A stretch of DNA of 14,363 nucleotides. Origin: CAJCIY01 sp036379355 (GTDB lineage: Bacteria > Actinomycetota > Actinomycetes > Mycobacteriales > CAJCIY01). The stretch lies in the NCBI GenBank assembly GCA_036379355.1, contig DASVGV010000126.1, positions 1 through 14,363 of the forward strand. The letters run 5' to 3'. Both the position numbers and the translations under genes were made by a program. The notes below the pieces were generated by a model, which searched no databases, had not been told where the DNA came from, and saw only the letters and a program-made list of their open reading frames with translations. This document shows positions 7,214-13,850 of the stretch, in pieces (within the stretch, counting starts at the first letter, position 1; each line of letters starts with the position of its first letter).

Positions 7214-7219
7214 AGCCTA
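7214..7219 (-). promoter_or_regulatory. Candidate -10 element for the carboxylase gene (leaderless)
   Basis: On the minus strand TAGGCT (TANNNT) ends 7 nt before the GTG at 7206. It overlaps GGAG at 7212-7215, the Shine-Dalgarno of the divergent lipoprotein gene, so one element would serve as promoter on one strand and ribosome site on the other. Confidence 0.35.
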
Positions 7220-7220
7220 G

Positions 7221-8657
7221 ATGCGGACGGTGTGGGCGGCGGTCGCGCTCGCGGCTCTCGCCGTGCTGGCGGCGTGCGGTGGATCGTCGCCGCCGGCAAC
7301 GCCGAGCAGCAGCTCTCACAGCCACTCGCCCGGCCCGCAACCGGAGGTGGGCCTCGCCGACGGCGCCGATGTCGGTCAGTACCACGGGGACGCCCGACAC
7401 ACCGGTGCGTACCAGGGCGTGGCTACGCCCACGTCGCTGGCAGTCGGCTGGAACCGCGAGCTCGACGGCGCCGTCTACGCGCAGCCTCTGGTGGTGGGCG
7501 GCCTCGCGATCGTGGCGACCGAGAACGACACCGTCTACGGCCTGGACGCGGGGACCGGCGCAATCCGCTGGCAGACCCACGTCGGCACCCCGCAGCAGGC
7601 ATCGGCACTGCCCTGCGGGAACATCCGGCCCACGGTCGGGATCACCGGGACCCCGGTCTACGTCGCGAGCACCGGCCGGATCTACTTCGTGGCCGAGGAG
7701 GACGGTCCGAAGCACGAGCTGATCGCCGTCGACGCCAGGACGGGGGCCGTCGCCCTGCGCCAGAACGTCGACCTCGGCGCGGCGGGCACGAAACCGGACG
7801 CCATGCAACAGCGGTCGGCTCTCACGACCGCGAACGGCCGCGTCTACCTGACGTTCGGCGGCCGGGACGGCGACTGCGGCACCTACCGGGGACAGGTCAT
7901 CGGCGTGCCGCTCGCCGGCGGCACGCCGGTCTCGTACACGGTGCCGACCGCCCGGGAAGCGGGCGCGTGGAACGCGATGGGCCCAGCCGTCGACGCGGCA
8001 GGGGACATCTTCGTGTCGGTCGGCAACGGCGCCGCCGGCGAGGACCCCGGGCACAAGGACGACCCGTACGACCACTCGGACGCGGTGCTGAAGCTCTCCC
8101 CGACGTTGCAGCTGCTGGACTTCTTCGCCCCGGCGAACTGGCGCACCCAGAACGCCGGTGACGTCGACCTCGGCTCCACCGGGCCGACGCTGCTCGCCGA
8201 CGGACTGTTGCTGGCCATCGGCAAGAGCCCCACCGTGTACGTCACCCGGCAGGCTGCGCTCGGGGGCATCGGCGGCCAGCTGTCGGCCACCGGCGTCTGC
8301 GCTGGCTACGGCGGTACGGCCCAGGCTGGAGCGACCGTCTACCTGCCCTGTACGGACGGCGTCCGCGCCGTGACCGTCTCCGGCACCGGCACGGTCAGCA
8401 CGCGCTGGCACGCCGCCGAAGCGGTGAATGGCTCGCCGGCGCTCGGCGGCGGCGCGGTGTGGGTGCTCGACAAGAGCTCCTCGACGCTGCATGCCCTCGC
8501 CGCAGCGACCGGCAAGGATCTGGCCTCGGTGCGGCTCCCGGCTCCGGTGACCCGCTTCGCCACCCCCGCACTGTCGGGTCATGCGGCCTACGTCGGCACC
8601 GAGCAGGGGGTGACCGCGGTCGCCATCTCCGGACCGCGCCGGATCGGTCAGACCTGA
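7221..8657 (+). CDS. Exported lipoprotein with PQQ-like beta-propeller repeats
   Basis: A 478-residue predicted lipoprotein. Residues 1-18 form a signal peptide ending in the lipobox LAAC with C19 as lipidation site, followed by a flexible Ser/His/Pro linker to about residue 42. The rest consists of WD-like/PQQ-like blade repeats, such as VYGLDAGTGAIRWQTHVG, LIAVDARTGAVALRQNVD and LHALAAATGKDLASVRLP, where the D-x-x-T-G turns mark blade ends. Four further cysteines (C132, C219, C360, C377) could form two disulfides outside the membrane. Similar folds occur in quinoprotein dehydrogenases and in BamB-like scaffolds; I see no decisive PQQ ligands or haem motif (CxxCH), so enzymatic activity is not claimed. 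GGAG 5 nt before ATG 7221 is the ribosome site. The stop overlaps the end of the opposing permease gene by 10 bp. Confidence 0.85.
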   Translation: MRTVWAAVALAALAVLAACGGSSPPATPSSSSHSHSPGPQPEVGLADGADVGQYHGDARHTGAYQGVATPTSLAVGWNRELDGAVYAQPLVVGGLAIVATENDTVYGLDAGTGAIRWQTHVGTPQQASALPCGNIRPTVGITGTPVYVASTGRIYFVAEEDGPKHELIAVDARTGAVALRQNVDLGAAGTKPDAMQQRSALTTANGRVYLTFGGRDGDCGTYRGQVIGVPLAGGTPVSYTVPTAREAGAWNAMGPAVDAAGDIFVSVGNGAAGEDPGHKDDPYDHSDAVLKLSPTLQLLDFFAPANWRTQNAGDVDLGSTGPTLLADGLLLAIGKSPTVYVTRQAALGGIGGQLSATGVCAGYGGTAQAGATVYLPCTDGVRAVTVSGTGTVSTRWHAAEAVNGSPALGGGAVWVLDKSSSTLHALAAATGKDLASVRLPAPVTRFATPALSGHAAYVGTEQGVTAVAISGPRRIGQT

Positions 8658-9535
8658 GCCGGGCGAGCGGCCTCCCCGTGAGGCGGTCGCCCGGCATTCC
8701 ACGGGACGCGCGCACGGACGGACCACAGGCCGGCCAGCGCGTACTCCCCCGCCGCCAGCGCCATGATCGAGAAGCTGGGTGGCAGGACAGGGTAGGCGTA
8801 CGAGAGGCCGATGCCCGCCCACATCGCCGCCAGGGCCAGGAGCCCGGACAGGGTGAGCGCCCGCCAGGGCCGGGCGGTGAGGTGCATCGCGGCGGCGCTG
8901 GGTGCGGCCAGCAGGCCGAACAGCAGCAACGCGCCGACCGCCTGCGACGCCTCGGCCGCCGACGCGCCGACGATGCCGAGGAACAGCGGGCCGAGCAGGC
9001 GGACGGGGACGCCGCGTGCCGCCGCGACGGCCGGGTCGAGCGAGGCGAACAGCAGGGGGCGGGCCACGAGCAGCAGCAGGACCGCGAGCGCCGCGGCGAC
9101 GGCCACCGCCGTCACGACACCACCGGACGACAGGCCGAGGACGGAGCCGAACAGCACGTGGACGGTCGCGTCCGCCTCGTCGCCGGCGCCGTGCCGGCTG
9201 AAGTACGCCGCGAAGAACGTGCCGAGGCCCAGCACCCACACGAACGTCGTCCCGATCACGACGTCGTCGGCCGGGGCGCGCCCGCCGAGCAGACCGAGTA
9301 CGACGCCGACCGCGACGGTAGCCGCGAACAGGCCGAACCGCAGGTCCACGCCGGCGGCGAGCGCGGCGGTCGCGCCCGCGTACGACACGTGCGACAGCGC
9401 GTCCCCGGCGAAGACCTGACCCCGCAGGACGACGAACCAGCCGACGAGCCCGCACAGCACGGCGATGGCGCCGCCCGCGATCACCGCGTGCAGCTCGGCC
9501 GGCTGGGCCAGCAGGTGCGCGATGCCGGTGATCAT
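8648..9535 (-). CDS. Metal ABC transporter permease (second of two)
   Basis: A 295-residue ABC-3 family (ZnuB/TroC-D type) integral membrane protein, hydrophobic throughout with about eight helices. The family's cytoplasmic coupling motif is seen as FAGDALSHVSYAG (residues 42-54), and the second conserved segment as RPLLFASLDPAVAAARGVPV. With the other permease it would form the channel for a divalent metal. The ATG at 9533-9535 overlaps the stop of the upstream permease (ATGA), so translation is coupled; the longer upstream open frame lies inside that permease gene and was rejected. The last 20 or so residues are polar and Arg/Pro-rich, beyond the final helix. The corresponding DNA holds an inverted repeat that may be the terminator of the opposing lipoprotein gene. 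It is the last gene of the metal-uptake operon. Confidence 0.9.
   Translation of the reverse strand: MITGIAHLLAQPAELHAVIAGGAIAVLCGLVGWFVVLRGQVFAGDALSHVSYAGATAALAAGVDLRFGLFAATVAVGVVLGLLGGRAPADDVVIGTTFVWVLGLGTFFAAYFSRHGAGDEADATVHVLFGSVLGLSSGGVVTAVAVAAALAVLLLLVARPLLFASLDPAVAAARGVPVRLLGPLFLGIVGASAAEASQAVGALLLFGLLAAPSAAAMHLTARPWRALTLSGLLALAAMWAGIGLSYAYPVLPPSFSIMALAAGEYALAGLWSVRARVPWNAGRPPHGEAARPAQV
8658..8695 (+). terminator. Hairpin terminator of the beta-propeller lipoprotein gene
   Basis: Starting directly after the lipoprotein TGA, GCCGGGCGA (8658-8666) pairs perfectly with TCGCCCGGC (8687-8695). Inside it GCCTC (8670-8674) pairs with GAGGC (8680-8684) around a 5-nt loop, with a small internal loop between stems. 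There is no U tract, as is often the case in actinobacteria. The whole hairpin lies within the last codons of the opposing permease gene. Confidence 0.55.
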
Positions 9536-10401
9536 GCCGCCCGCCCCCGCCGGTCCGCCGCAGCCCGCCAGCCGGCGGCCAGCACGAACGCGGCGAACGC
9601 GAACGTGGTCACCCAGAACCCGATCGGGTACGGGGAGAAGAACGCCACGGACTCCCCGAGCCACGTCACCGCCAGCCCGATCACGACCGACAGCGCCAGC
9701 CCGAACGCGGGCCGCGCCGTCAGCCGCGCGGCCGCGGCCGCCGGGGCGACCAGGAGGGCGAACACGAGCAGCGCCCCGGTGATCTGCGCCGCGCCCGCGG
9801 TGGCGATGGCCAGCAGCAGCAGGAACGCGACCGACAGGATGCCCACCGGCACCCCGCGGGCGCGTGCCACGGCTGGGTCGACCGAGGCGAACAGCAGCGG
9901 GCGGCCGATGGCGAGAAGCCCGCCCAGACAAGCGATCCCCGCGACCAGCAGTGCGATGACCTGATCGGCTGTCACGCCGATGATCGACCCGAACAGCCGG
10001 CCGTCGAGGGACGAGGTGAACCCCGGACTGAGGCTGGAGAACAGGAAGCCCAGCGCCAGCACCAGGGCCTGGGTCGTCCCGATCACCGCCGATTCCTCAC
10101 CTGCCGTAGCGGCCGCTCGGCTCGAGGGAACGGCTCCCAGCACGAGCGCGGTCACGATGCACGCGCCGAAGTACCCGACCGCGACGTTCCAGCCCGCGAG
10201 GGTCGCGAGAGCGGCCCCCGGCACGCCGACCACGGCGAGCGTGTGACCGGCGAACGACTGCCTTCGCAACACCATGAACCAGCCGACCGCGCCCGCGACG
10301 ACGGCGACGATCGCGCCCGCTCGCAGGGCGTTGGTCATGAACGGGTACGCCAGCATCTGCCGGAGGTCGTAGACCAGGTCCCAGCTCGGCTCGACGCTCA
10401 T
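9532..10401 (-). CDS. Metal ABC transporter permease (first of two)
   Basis: A 289-residue ABC-3 family permease, homologous in layout to the following gene but distinct in sequence. After an amphipathic N-terminus (about residues 1-25), helix 1 leads into the coupling motif FAGHTLAVVGVPGAALA (from about residue 50), the counterpart of GDALSH in its partner. The second motif is RPLLFASVDPAVARARGVPV. About eight hydrophobic segments follow the usual ABC-3 order. ATG 10399-10401 overlaps the ATPase stop (ATGA at 10398-10401), and its own stop overlaps the next start, so it is translated in a chain. Presence of two non-identical permeases implies a heterodimeric channel, as in TroCD and SitCD systems, whereas most ZnuACB systems use one permease. 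Confidence 0.9.
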   Translation of the reverse strand: MSVEPSWDLVYDLRQMLAYPFMTNALRAGAIVAVVAGAVGWFMVLRRQSFAGHTLAVVGVPGAALATLAGWNVAVGYFGACIVTALVLGAVPSSRAAATAGEESAVIGTTQALVLALGFLFSSLSPGFTSSLDGRLFGSIIGVTADQVIALLVAGIACLGGLLAIGRPLLFASVDPAVARARGVPVGILSVAFLLLLAIATAGAAQITGALLVFALLVAPAAAAARLTARPAFGLALSVVIGLAVTWLGESVAFFSPYPIGFWVTTFAFAAFVLAAGWRAAADRRGRAA

Positions 10402-11258
10402 CGGTGCTGGTGCGGCACACCGCCGTGCTCGGGATGCAGGTCCGGCTGGCCGACCACGACCAGGCGCCCGGCGCGGTCGCGCAGCACGTCGACGGGCGTG
10501 CCGTAGAGCCGGGTGAGCGTCTCGGCCTCGATCACCTGCTCCGGGGGCCCCATGACGGCGGCGCCGTGCGCGAGGTACACGACCTGGTCGAGGTACGGGA
10601 GGATCGGGTTGACGTCGTGCGCGACCAGCAGCACCGCGACGTGCTCGGCCCGGCAGACCGACTGCACCAGCGCGCTCACCCCCGCCTGGTTCGTCACGTC
10701 GAGGCTGTCGAGCGGCTCGTCCAGGATGAGCAGCTCTGGGCGGCGAACCAGAGCCTGGGCGATGAGCAGTCGCTGCTGCTCCCCCCCGCTGCACTGGCCG
10801 ATCGGACGCCCCGCGTACGCCTCGGCGCCGACGAGCGCAGTCACCTCCTCGACGCGCTCGCGGGCGAGACGAGAACCCTTGCGTCCCAGCGGAATTCCCC
10901 ACCTGTCGCCGTCCCAGCCAAGGCGGACCACGTCGACGCCGCGGATGCGGGCTGCGGGGTCGAACGACCGTCGCTGCGGCAGGTAGCCGATGCGGTCGGA
11001 GCGCTGCCCGGGCGCGGCGCCGAGAACTTCGATCCGCCCGGATGCGACCGGGTGCAGCCCGAGGATGGCGCGAAGCAGCGTGGACTTGCCGGCGCCGTTC
11101 GGCCCGAGGACCGCGACGAACCGGCCGCGCCCGACCGTCAGGCTGACGTCGGACCAGATGGTCCGCCCCCCGGCGCGGACCGCGACGTCCTCCAGCCTCA
11201 GGGCGGCGGAGTCCTGCCGCCGCATGGTGTTTGCCGCCGCCGAGCCGCGGGCCGTCAC
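10398..11258 (-). CDS. Metal ABC transporter ATP-binding protein
   Basis: The cytosolic ATPase that powers the adjoining permeases. Counting from the GTG at 11258 it has 286 residues. Walker A is GPNGAGKS (52-59), the Q-loop region is IGYLPQRRSFDP, and the ABC signature is CSGGEQQR (Cys where Leu is usual). Walker B is LLILDEP, followed by the D-loop DSLD and the switch His in LLVAHDV. The QRRSFDP stretch is typical of the zinc/manganese subgroup. Two starts are possible. GTG 11258 overlaps the upstream stop as GTGA, matching the 4-nt overlaps of this operon. ATG 11225 gives a 275-residue protein beginning closer to the conserved LRLEDV strand. I favour 11258 weakly. A C-terminal extension of about 30 residues (VLRDRAGRLVVV onward) follows the core. 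Confidence 0.92.
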   Translation of the reverse strand: MTARGSAAANTMRRQDSAALRLEDVAVRAGGRTIWSDVSLTVGRGRFVAVLGPNGAGKSTLLRAILGLHPVASGRIEVLGAAPGQRSDRIGYLPQRRSFDPAARIRGVDVVRLGWDGDRWGIPLGRKGSRLARERVEEVTALVGAEAYAGRPIGQCSGGEQQRLLIAQALVRRPELLILDEPLDSLDVTNQAGVSALVQSVCRAEHVAVLLVAHDVNPILPYLDQVVYLAHGAAVMGPPEQVIEAETLTRLYGTPVDVLRDRAGRLVVVGQPDLHPEHGGVPHQHR

Positions 11259-12181
11259 CGGCCGGTCGCCTGTCGGAGCGCGGCCTGCAGCGCCGTGAGC
11301 TGCCGTACCTGCCACTGCTGGAAGGTGGCGTGGGCGGGGGTCAGGGTCTCGGTGACATCGACGATCGGGATGCCCGCCGACCGGGCGGCGGCGGCCTGCC
11401 GCTGGACGTCGGGTGTCACGTTCTGCGTGTTGAGCACGTACACGGCGATGTGCCGGTCCGCGATCTGCCGCGCGATGGTGGCGGTGTCTGCCGACGACGG
11501 GTCGGTGCCCTCGCTGATGGCGCGCAGGAACGTGGGGGGCGTCACCAGGTGGAGGCCGAGAGCGGTGGCCAGCGGCACGACGATGGACTCGCTGGCGCCG
11601 ATCGGCACGCCCGCGTACCGCGTCCGGATGGCGTCGACGAGTGCGTCGTACGACGCGAGCCCGGGGCCGAGGAACTGCTGCTCGCGCGCGCGGAAGTAGT
11701 CCGCGTGCTCGGGCGCCGCGGCGACGAGCGCGGCGGTGATGGCGGCGGCGACCGTGCGGACGTCCGCCGGGTCGTACCAGCGGTGCGGGTTCCCGTCGGC
11801 GGGGGTGCGGGTGACCGTGCCGACGTCCACCACCTGCCGGTGGGCACTGCGGTCGGCGGCGACGGCCTTGGCGGCCCAGGCGTCGTAGCCCACACCGTTC
11901 TCGACGAAGACGGCCGCGTCCGCGATCGTGCGCGCGTCCGCGGGAGTCGGCTCGTAGTCGTGCGGGTCGGTGTTGGGGTTCGAGATGATCGAGGTGGCCC
12001 GGACCTGCGTCCCACCGAGCTGAGCGAGCACGTTGCCCCAGGCATCGATGCTCGCCGCGACCGGAAGCGGGCCGCCGGACCGCTGCTGGGCCACCGACCG
12101 GCAGCCGGCCAGCGAGAACGAGACGGCCACGACCGCCACCGAGGTCGCGACCGCCGTGATCGTCCAAGGAGGTCGGCGCAC
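11255..12181 (-). CDS. Metal-binding lipoprotein of an ABC importer (cluster A-I)
   Basis: A 308-residue extracytoplasmic solute-binding protein of the ZnuA/TroA/LraI family, which captures Zn2+ or Mn2+. The signal peptide ends in the lipobox LAGC (C27). Metal-ligand motifs are H74 in NTDPHDYEPT and H133 in GNPHRWYDP; the C-lobe GTDPSSADTATIARQI probably supplies the later ligands. The long helix linking the lobes lies around residues 140-175. It lacks the His/Asp-rich loop of many ZnuA proteins, so specificity is not decided by the protein itself; the upstream Zur-like box argues for zinc. It starts with GTG at 12179-12181, and its stop overlaps a GTG start of the ATPase. Four genes in tandem then complete the importer. 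Confidence 0.92.
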   Translation of the reverse strand: MRRPPWTITAVATSVAVVAVSFSLAGCRSVAQQRSGGPLPVAASIDAWGNVLAQLGGTQVRATSIISNPNTDPHDYEPTPADARTIADAAVFVENGVGYDAWAAKAVAADRSAHRQVVDVGTVTRTPADGNPHRWYDPADVRTVAAAITAALVAAAPEHADYFRAREQQFLGPGLASYDALVDAIRTRYAGVPIGASESIVVPLATALGLHLVTPPTFLRAISEGTDPSSADTATIARQIADRHIAVYVLNTQNVTPDVQRQAAAARSAGIPIVDVTETLTPAHATFQQWQVRQLTALQAALRQATGR

Positions 12182-12200
12182 GACCCGACTGAACGCTAGA

Positions 12201-12215
12201 TGGAAATGATTGTCA
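12201..12215. promoter_or_regulatory. Zur box controlling the metal importer
   Basis: TGGAAATGATTGTCA matches the actinobacterial Zur consensus TGAAAATGATTTTCA at 13 of 15 positions and has 7-1-7 dyad symmetry with 5 of 7 pairs. It lies 19 bp upstream of the binding-protein start and overlaps the stop codon of the FUR-family gene (12213-12215). On the minus strand it overlaps TTGACA (plus-strand 12211-12216), a perfect -35 hexamer. No good -10 sits 17 bp further on; the TANNNT hexamer TAGCGT (12193-12198) is only 12 bp away, so the exact promoter is uncertain. Repression under zinc repletion is inferred. Confidence 0.75.
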
Positions 12216-12632
12216 ACTCCGCTTGCGGGCGCGATGCCGTGAGCAGAGCCCGAACACCTCCACCGTGTGCGAGATGTCGGTGTAGCCCGCCTCCGTGGCG
12301 ACCCGCTCGGCCCACTCCTCGACTGCCGGACCCTCGACCTCGACGCTGCGCCCGCACTGCCGGCACACGACGTGGTGATGGTGGCGGCTGTCGGACACCG
12401 CCTCGCCGCACAGCCGGAACTGGGACTCCCCGTCGTCCCGGTGGACCACGTCCGCGCGGCCGGCCTCGGCGAGGCTGTTGAGGTGCCGGTAGACCGTGGT
12501 GAGGCCGATGCCGTGGCCGCGGCCGCGTACCTGGGCGAAGACCTCCTGCGCGGTGAGGAAGCCGTCCGCGTCGCGGAGCACCTCTTCCACCGCGACGCCC
12601 TGGCGGGTTGCCCGCCGCACCTCGGTCGCCAC
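12213..12632 (-). CDS. zur: FUR-family zinc-responsive repressor (Zur/FurB-like)
   Basis: A 139-residue FUR-family regulator. The winged-helix DNA-binding domain covers about residues 1-75, with the recognition segment GIGLTTVYRHLNSLAEAG (41-58). The dimerisation domain carries the metal sites: HHHH at 84-87, C90 and C93 in CRQC, and H122 in SHTVEVFG. C75 in FRLCGE fits the Zur subgroup. The second structural Zn pair is C130 with H133 (CSRH) where Mycobacterium FurB and most family members have CxxC. GTG 12632 was chosen because family proteins begin shortly before the VRRATRQ helix; GTG 12650 would add six residues. The gene precedes the importer by 31 bp in the same direction, and the Zur box overlaps its stop. 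Zinc is the most likely effector. Confidence 0.9.
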   Translation of the reverse strand: MATEVRRATRQGVAVEEVLRDADGFLTAQEVFAQVRGRGHGIGLTTVYRHLNSLAEAGRADVVHRDDGESQFRLCGEAVSDSRHHHHVVCRQCGRSVEVEGPAVEEWAERVATEAGYTDISHTVEVFGLCSRHRARKRS

Positions 12633-12743
12633 CGGGACAGACAAGCACACCCGGTTCCGGATGCGTGAGTGGCCGGATTGCCGGGTAACTCCCAGGTTGC
12701 GCGAACTGTCCACCGACCGACCCCCTGGCTGTGAGGGATCCGC

Positions 12744-13133
12744 GTGCTCTGTCTTCCCGTCCGCGTCGAGAGCGCCGGTCAAGCGCGCCGTGCCCTGGAT
12801 CATGACCTCACCGCCCGGGGCATCGAGGGCGGCGCGCGGGACGACCTGCTGCTCATCGTGTCGGAACTCGTGACCAACGCGATCCGGCACGGTCAGCCGC
12901 TCGGCTGTGACGGCACGGTGCACGTCGGCTGGACCGTCGGCGACCGCGGCGTCGCCATCGAGGTCACCGACGGCGGCGAGGGACTGCCGAAGGCGTCGGC
13001 CTCGGGCACGGAGCACGAGAGCGGTCGCGGGCTCGCCCTCGTCGACGCGCTCTCGACCCGGTGGGGCGTCGCCCACGACGCCACCCCGGCCACCACCGTG
13101 TGGGCCTGCGTCGCCCATCCCCCGGTGGGCTAG
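12744..13133 (+). CDS. RsbW-like ATP-binding (HATPase_c_2) regulator
   Basis: A 129-residue stand-alone GHKL ATPase domain of the anti-sigma-factor/serine kinase type found in large numbers in actinobacteria. The N-box is SELVTNAIRHG (E41, N45). The G1 box is EVTDGGEGLP (D76), and the G2 region is SGRGLALVDALSTRWG. These are the features needed for ATP/Mg binding. Such proteins may sequester a sigma factor, phosphorylate an anti-anti-sigma partner, or only bind ATP; no sigma or STAS-domain gene lies nearby, so the target is unknown. The start is GTG at 12744-12746, with GAGG (12733-12736) 7 nt upstream as ribosome site. It is divergent from zur (111-bp gap, where I see no second Zur box) and convergent with the FHA gene. 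Confidence 0.87.
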   Translation: MLCLPVRVESAGQARRALDHDLTARGIEGGARDDLLLIVSELVTNAIRHGQPLGCDGTVHVGWTVGDRGVAIEVTDGGEGLPKASASGTEHESGRGLALVDALSTRWGVAHDATPATTVWACVAHPPVG

Positions 13134-13152
13134 TCGCGGCGCGCGCCGGCGG

Positions 13153-13731
13153 TCAGATCCAGCCCGCCCGCTGGGCGAACCGGCATAGCTCGTGCCGCTT
13201 GGCACGCGAGCGGTCGCCGGTCAGCCCGGCCTTCGCGTACACGCGCCGGAGCGCCGCCTTGATCGCCTCGGCCGCGTCGGGGGTGCCGAGGCGCACCGCG
13301 ATCTCGAGGTTGGTCGCCGGCTCGCCGCCCGCCAGCCAGGGCTCGGCGAGGCACGCGACCACCTGATGCTGGAACGGCGACAGGCCGAGAGCCGCGTACG
13401 CACGGTCGGTCTCGAGGCTGCTGGTGCGGTCGACGTCGTCGAGCTCGGCGGGGGACAGCACGACCAGCTCGACCGCTCCGAGCAGGACGCGGTCCTCGTG
13501 CCGCAGCGGGAACGGGTGGCCGACCGTGAGCCTGCTGACGTTGACGCGGGTGCCGTTGCGGCTACCGAGATCCTCGACGTACCAGCGACCGGGCCGGCCA
13601 CGCACCACCGCGTGCTCGCGGCTGACCGACGGCTCGTCGACGGTGACCTCGCATGACGGGCTCCGGCCCAGGCGCAGGCCGTCACGGAGCGGCACGAGAT
13701 CGCCGCCGGGCAGTCGCAGGCACTCGCTCAC
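13153..13731 (-). CDS. FHA-domain protein with LuxR-like helix-turn-helix C-terminus
   Basis: A 192-residue two-domain protein. Residues about 1-95 form an FHA domain that recognises phosphothreonine peptides, with its conserved residues present: G22-R23 in LGRSPS, S37-R38-x-H40 in SREH, and N59-G60 in GSRNGT. Residues about 115-190 resemble a GerE/LuxR-type helix-turn-helix: LSPFQHQVVACLAE, then NLEIAVRLG, then AIKAALRRVYAKAGL. An insertion of about ten residues (PWLAGGEPAT) sits between the first two helices. The protein could therefore link Ser/Thr-kinase signalling to DNA binding, but DNA contact is inferred and not shown. GTG 13729-13731 is preceded by a GGGGAGG-type ribosome site. There is no kinase gene in the window. 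Confidence 0.88.
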   Translation of the reverse strand: MSECLRLPGGDLVPLRDGLRLGRSPSCEVTVDEPSVSREHAVVRGRPGRWYVEDLGSRNGTRVNVSRLTVGHPFPLRHEDRVLLGAVELVVLSPAELDDVDRTSSLETDRAYAALGLSPFQHQVVACLAEPWLAGGEPATNLEIAVRLGTPDAAEAIKAALRRVYAKAGLTGDRSRAKRHELCRFAQRAGWI

Positions 13732-13850
13732 CGCGCCATCCTCCCCACCCTCGCGCCGGGTGGCGACCCGGCCTCGCGGACGAAATCTGCCAAACTGCGC
13801 ACTCGGTCACCGCTGCGACAGCGGGCCCGACGCAGCGGCGGGAGACGATC

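Noticed and set aside
7207..7299. 31-residue N-terminal extension of the carboxylase subunit
   Set aside because: Pro/Arg-rich, unlike the family, and overlapping the lipoprotein signal peptide coding region.
12633..12743. Search for a second Zur box or autoregulatory site upstream of zur
   Set aside because: No AT-rich dyad resembling the Zur consensus is present in this divergent gap.
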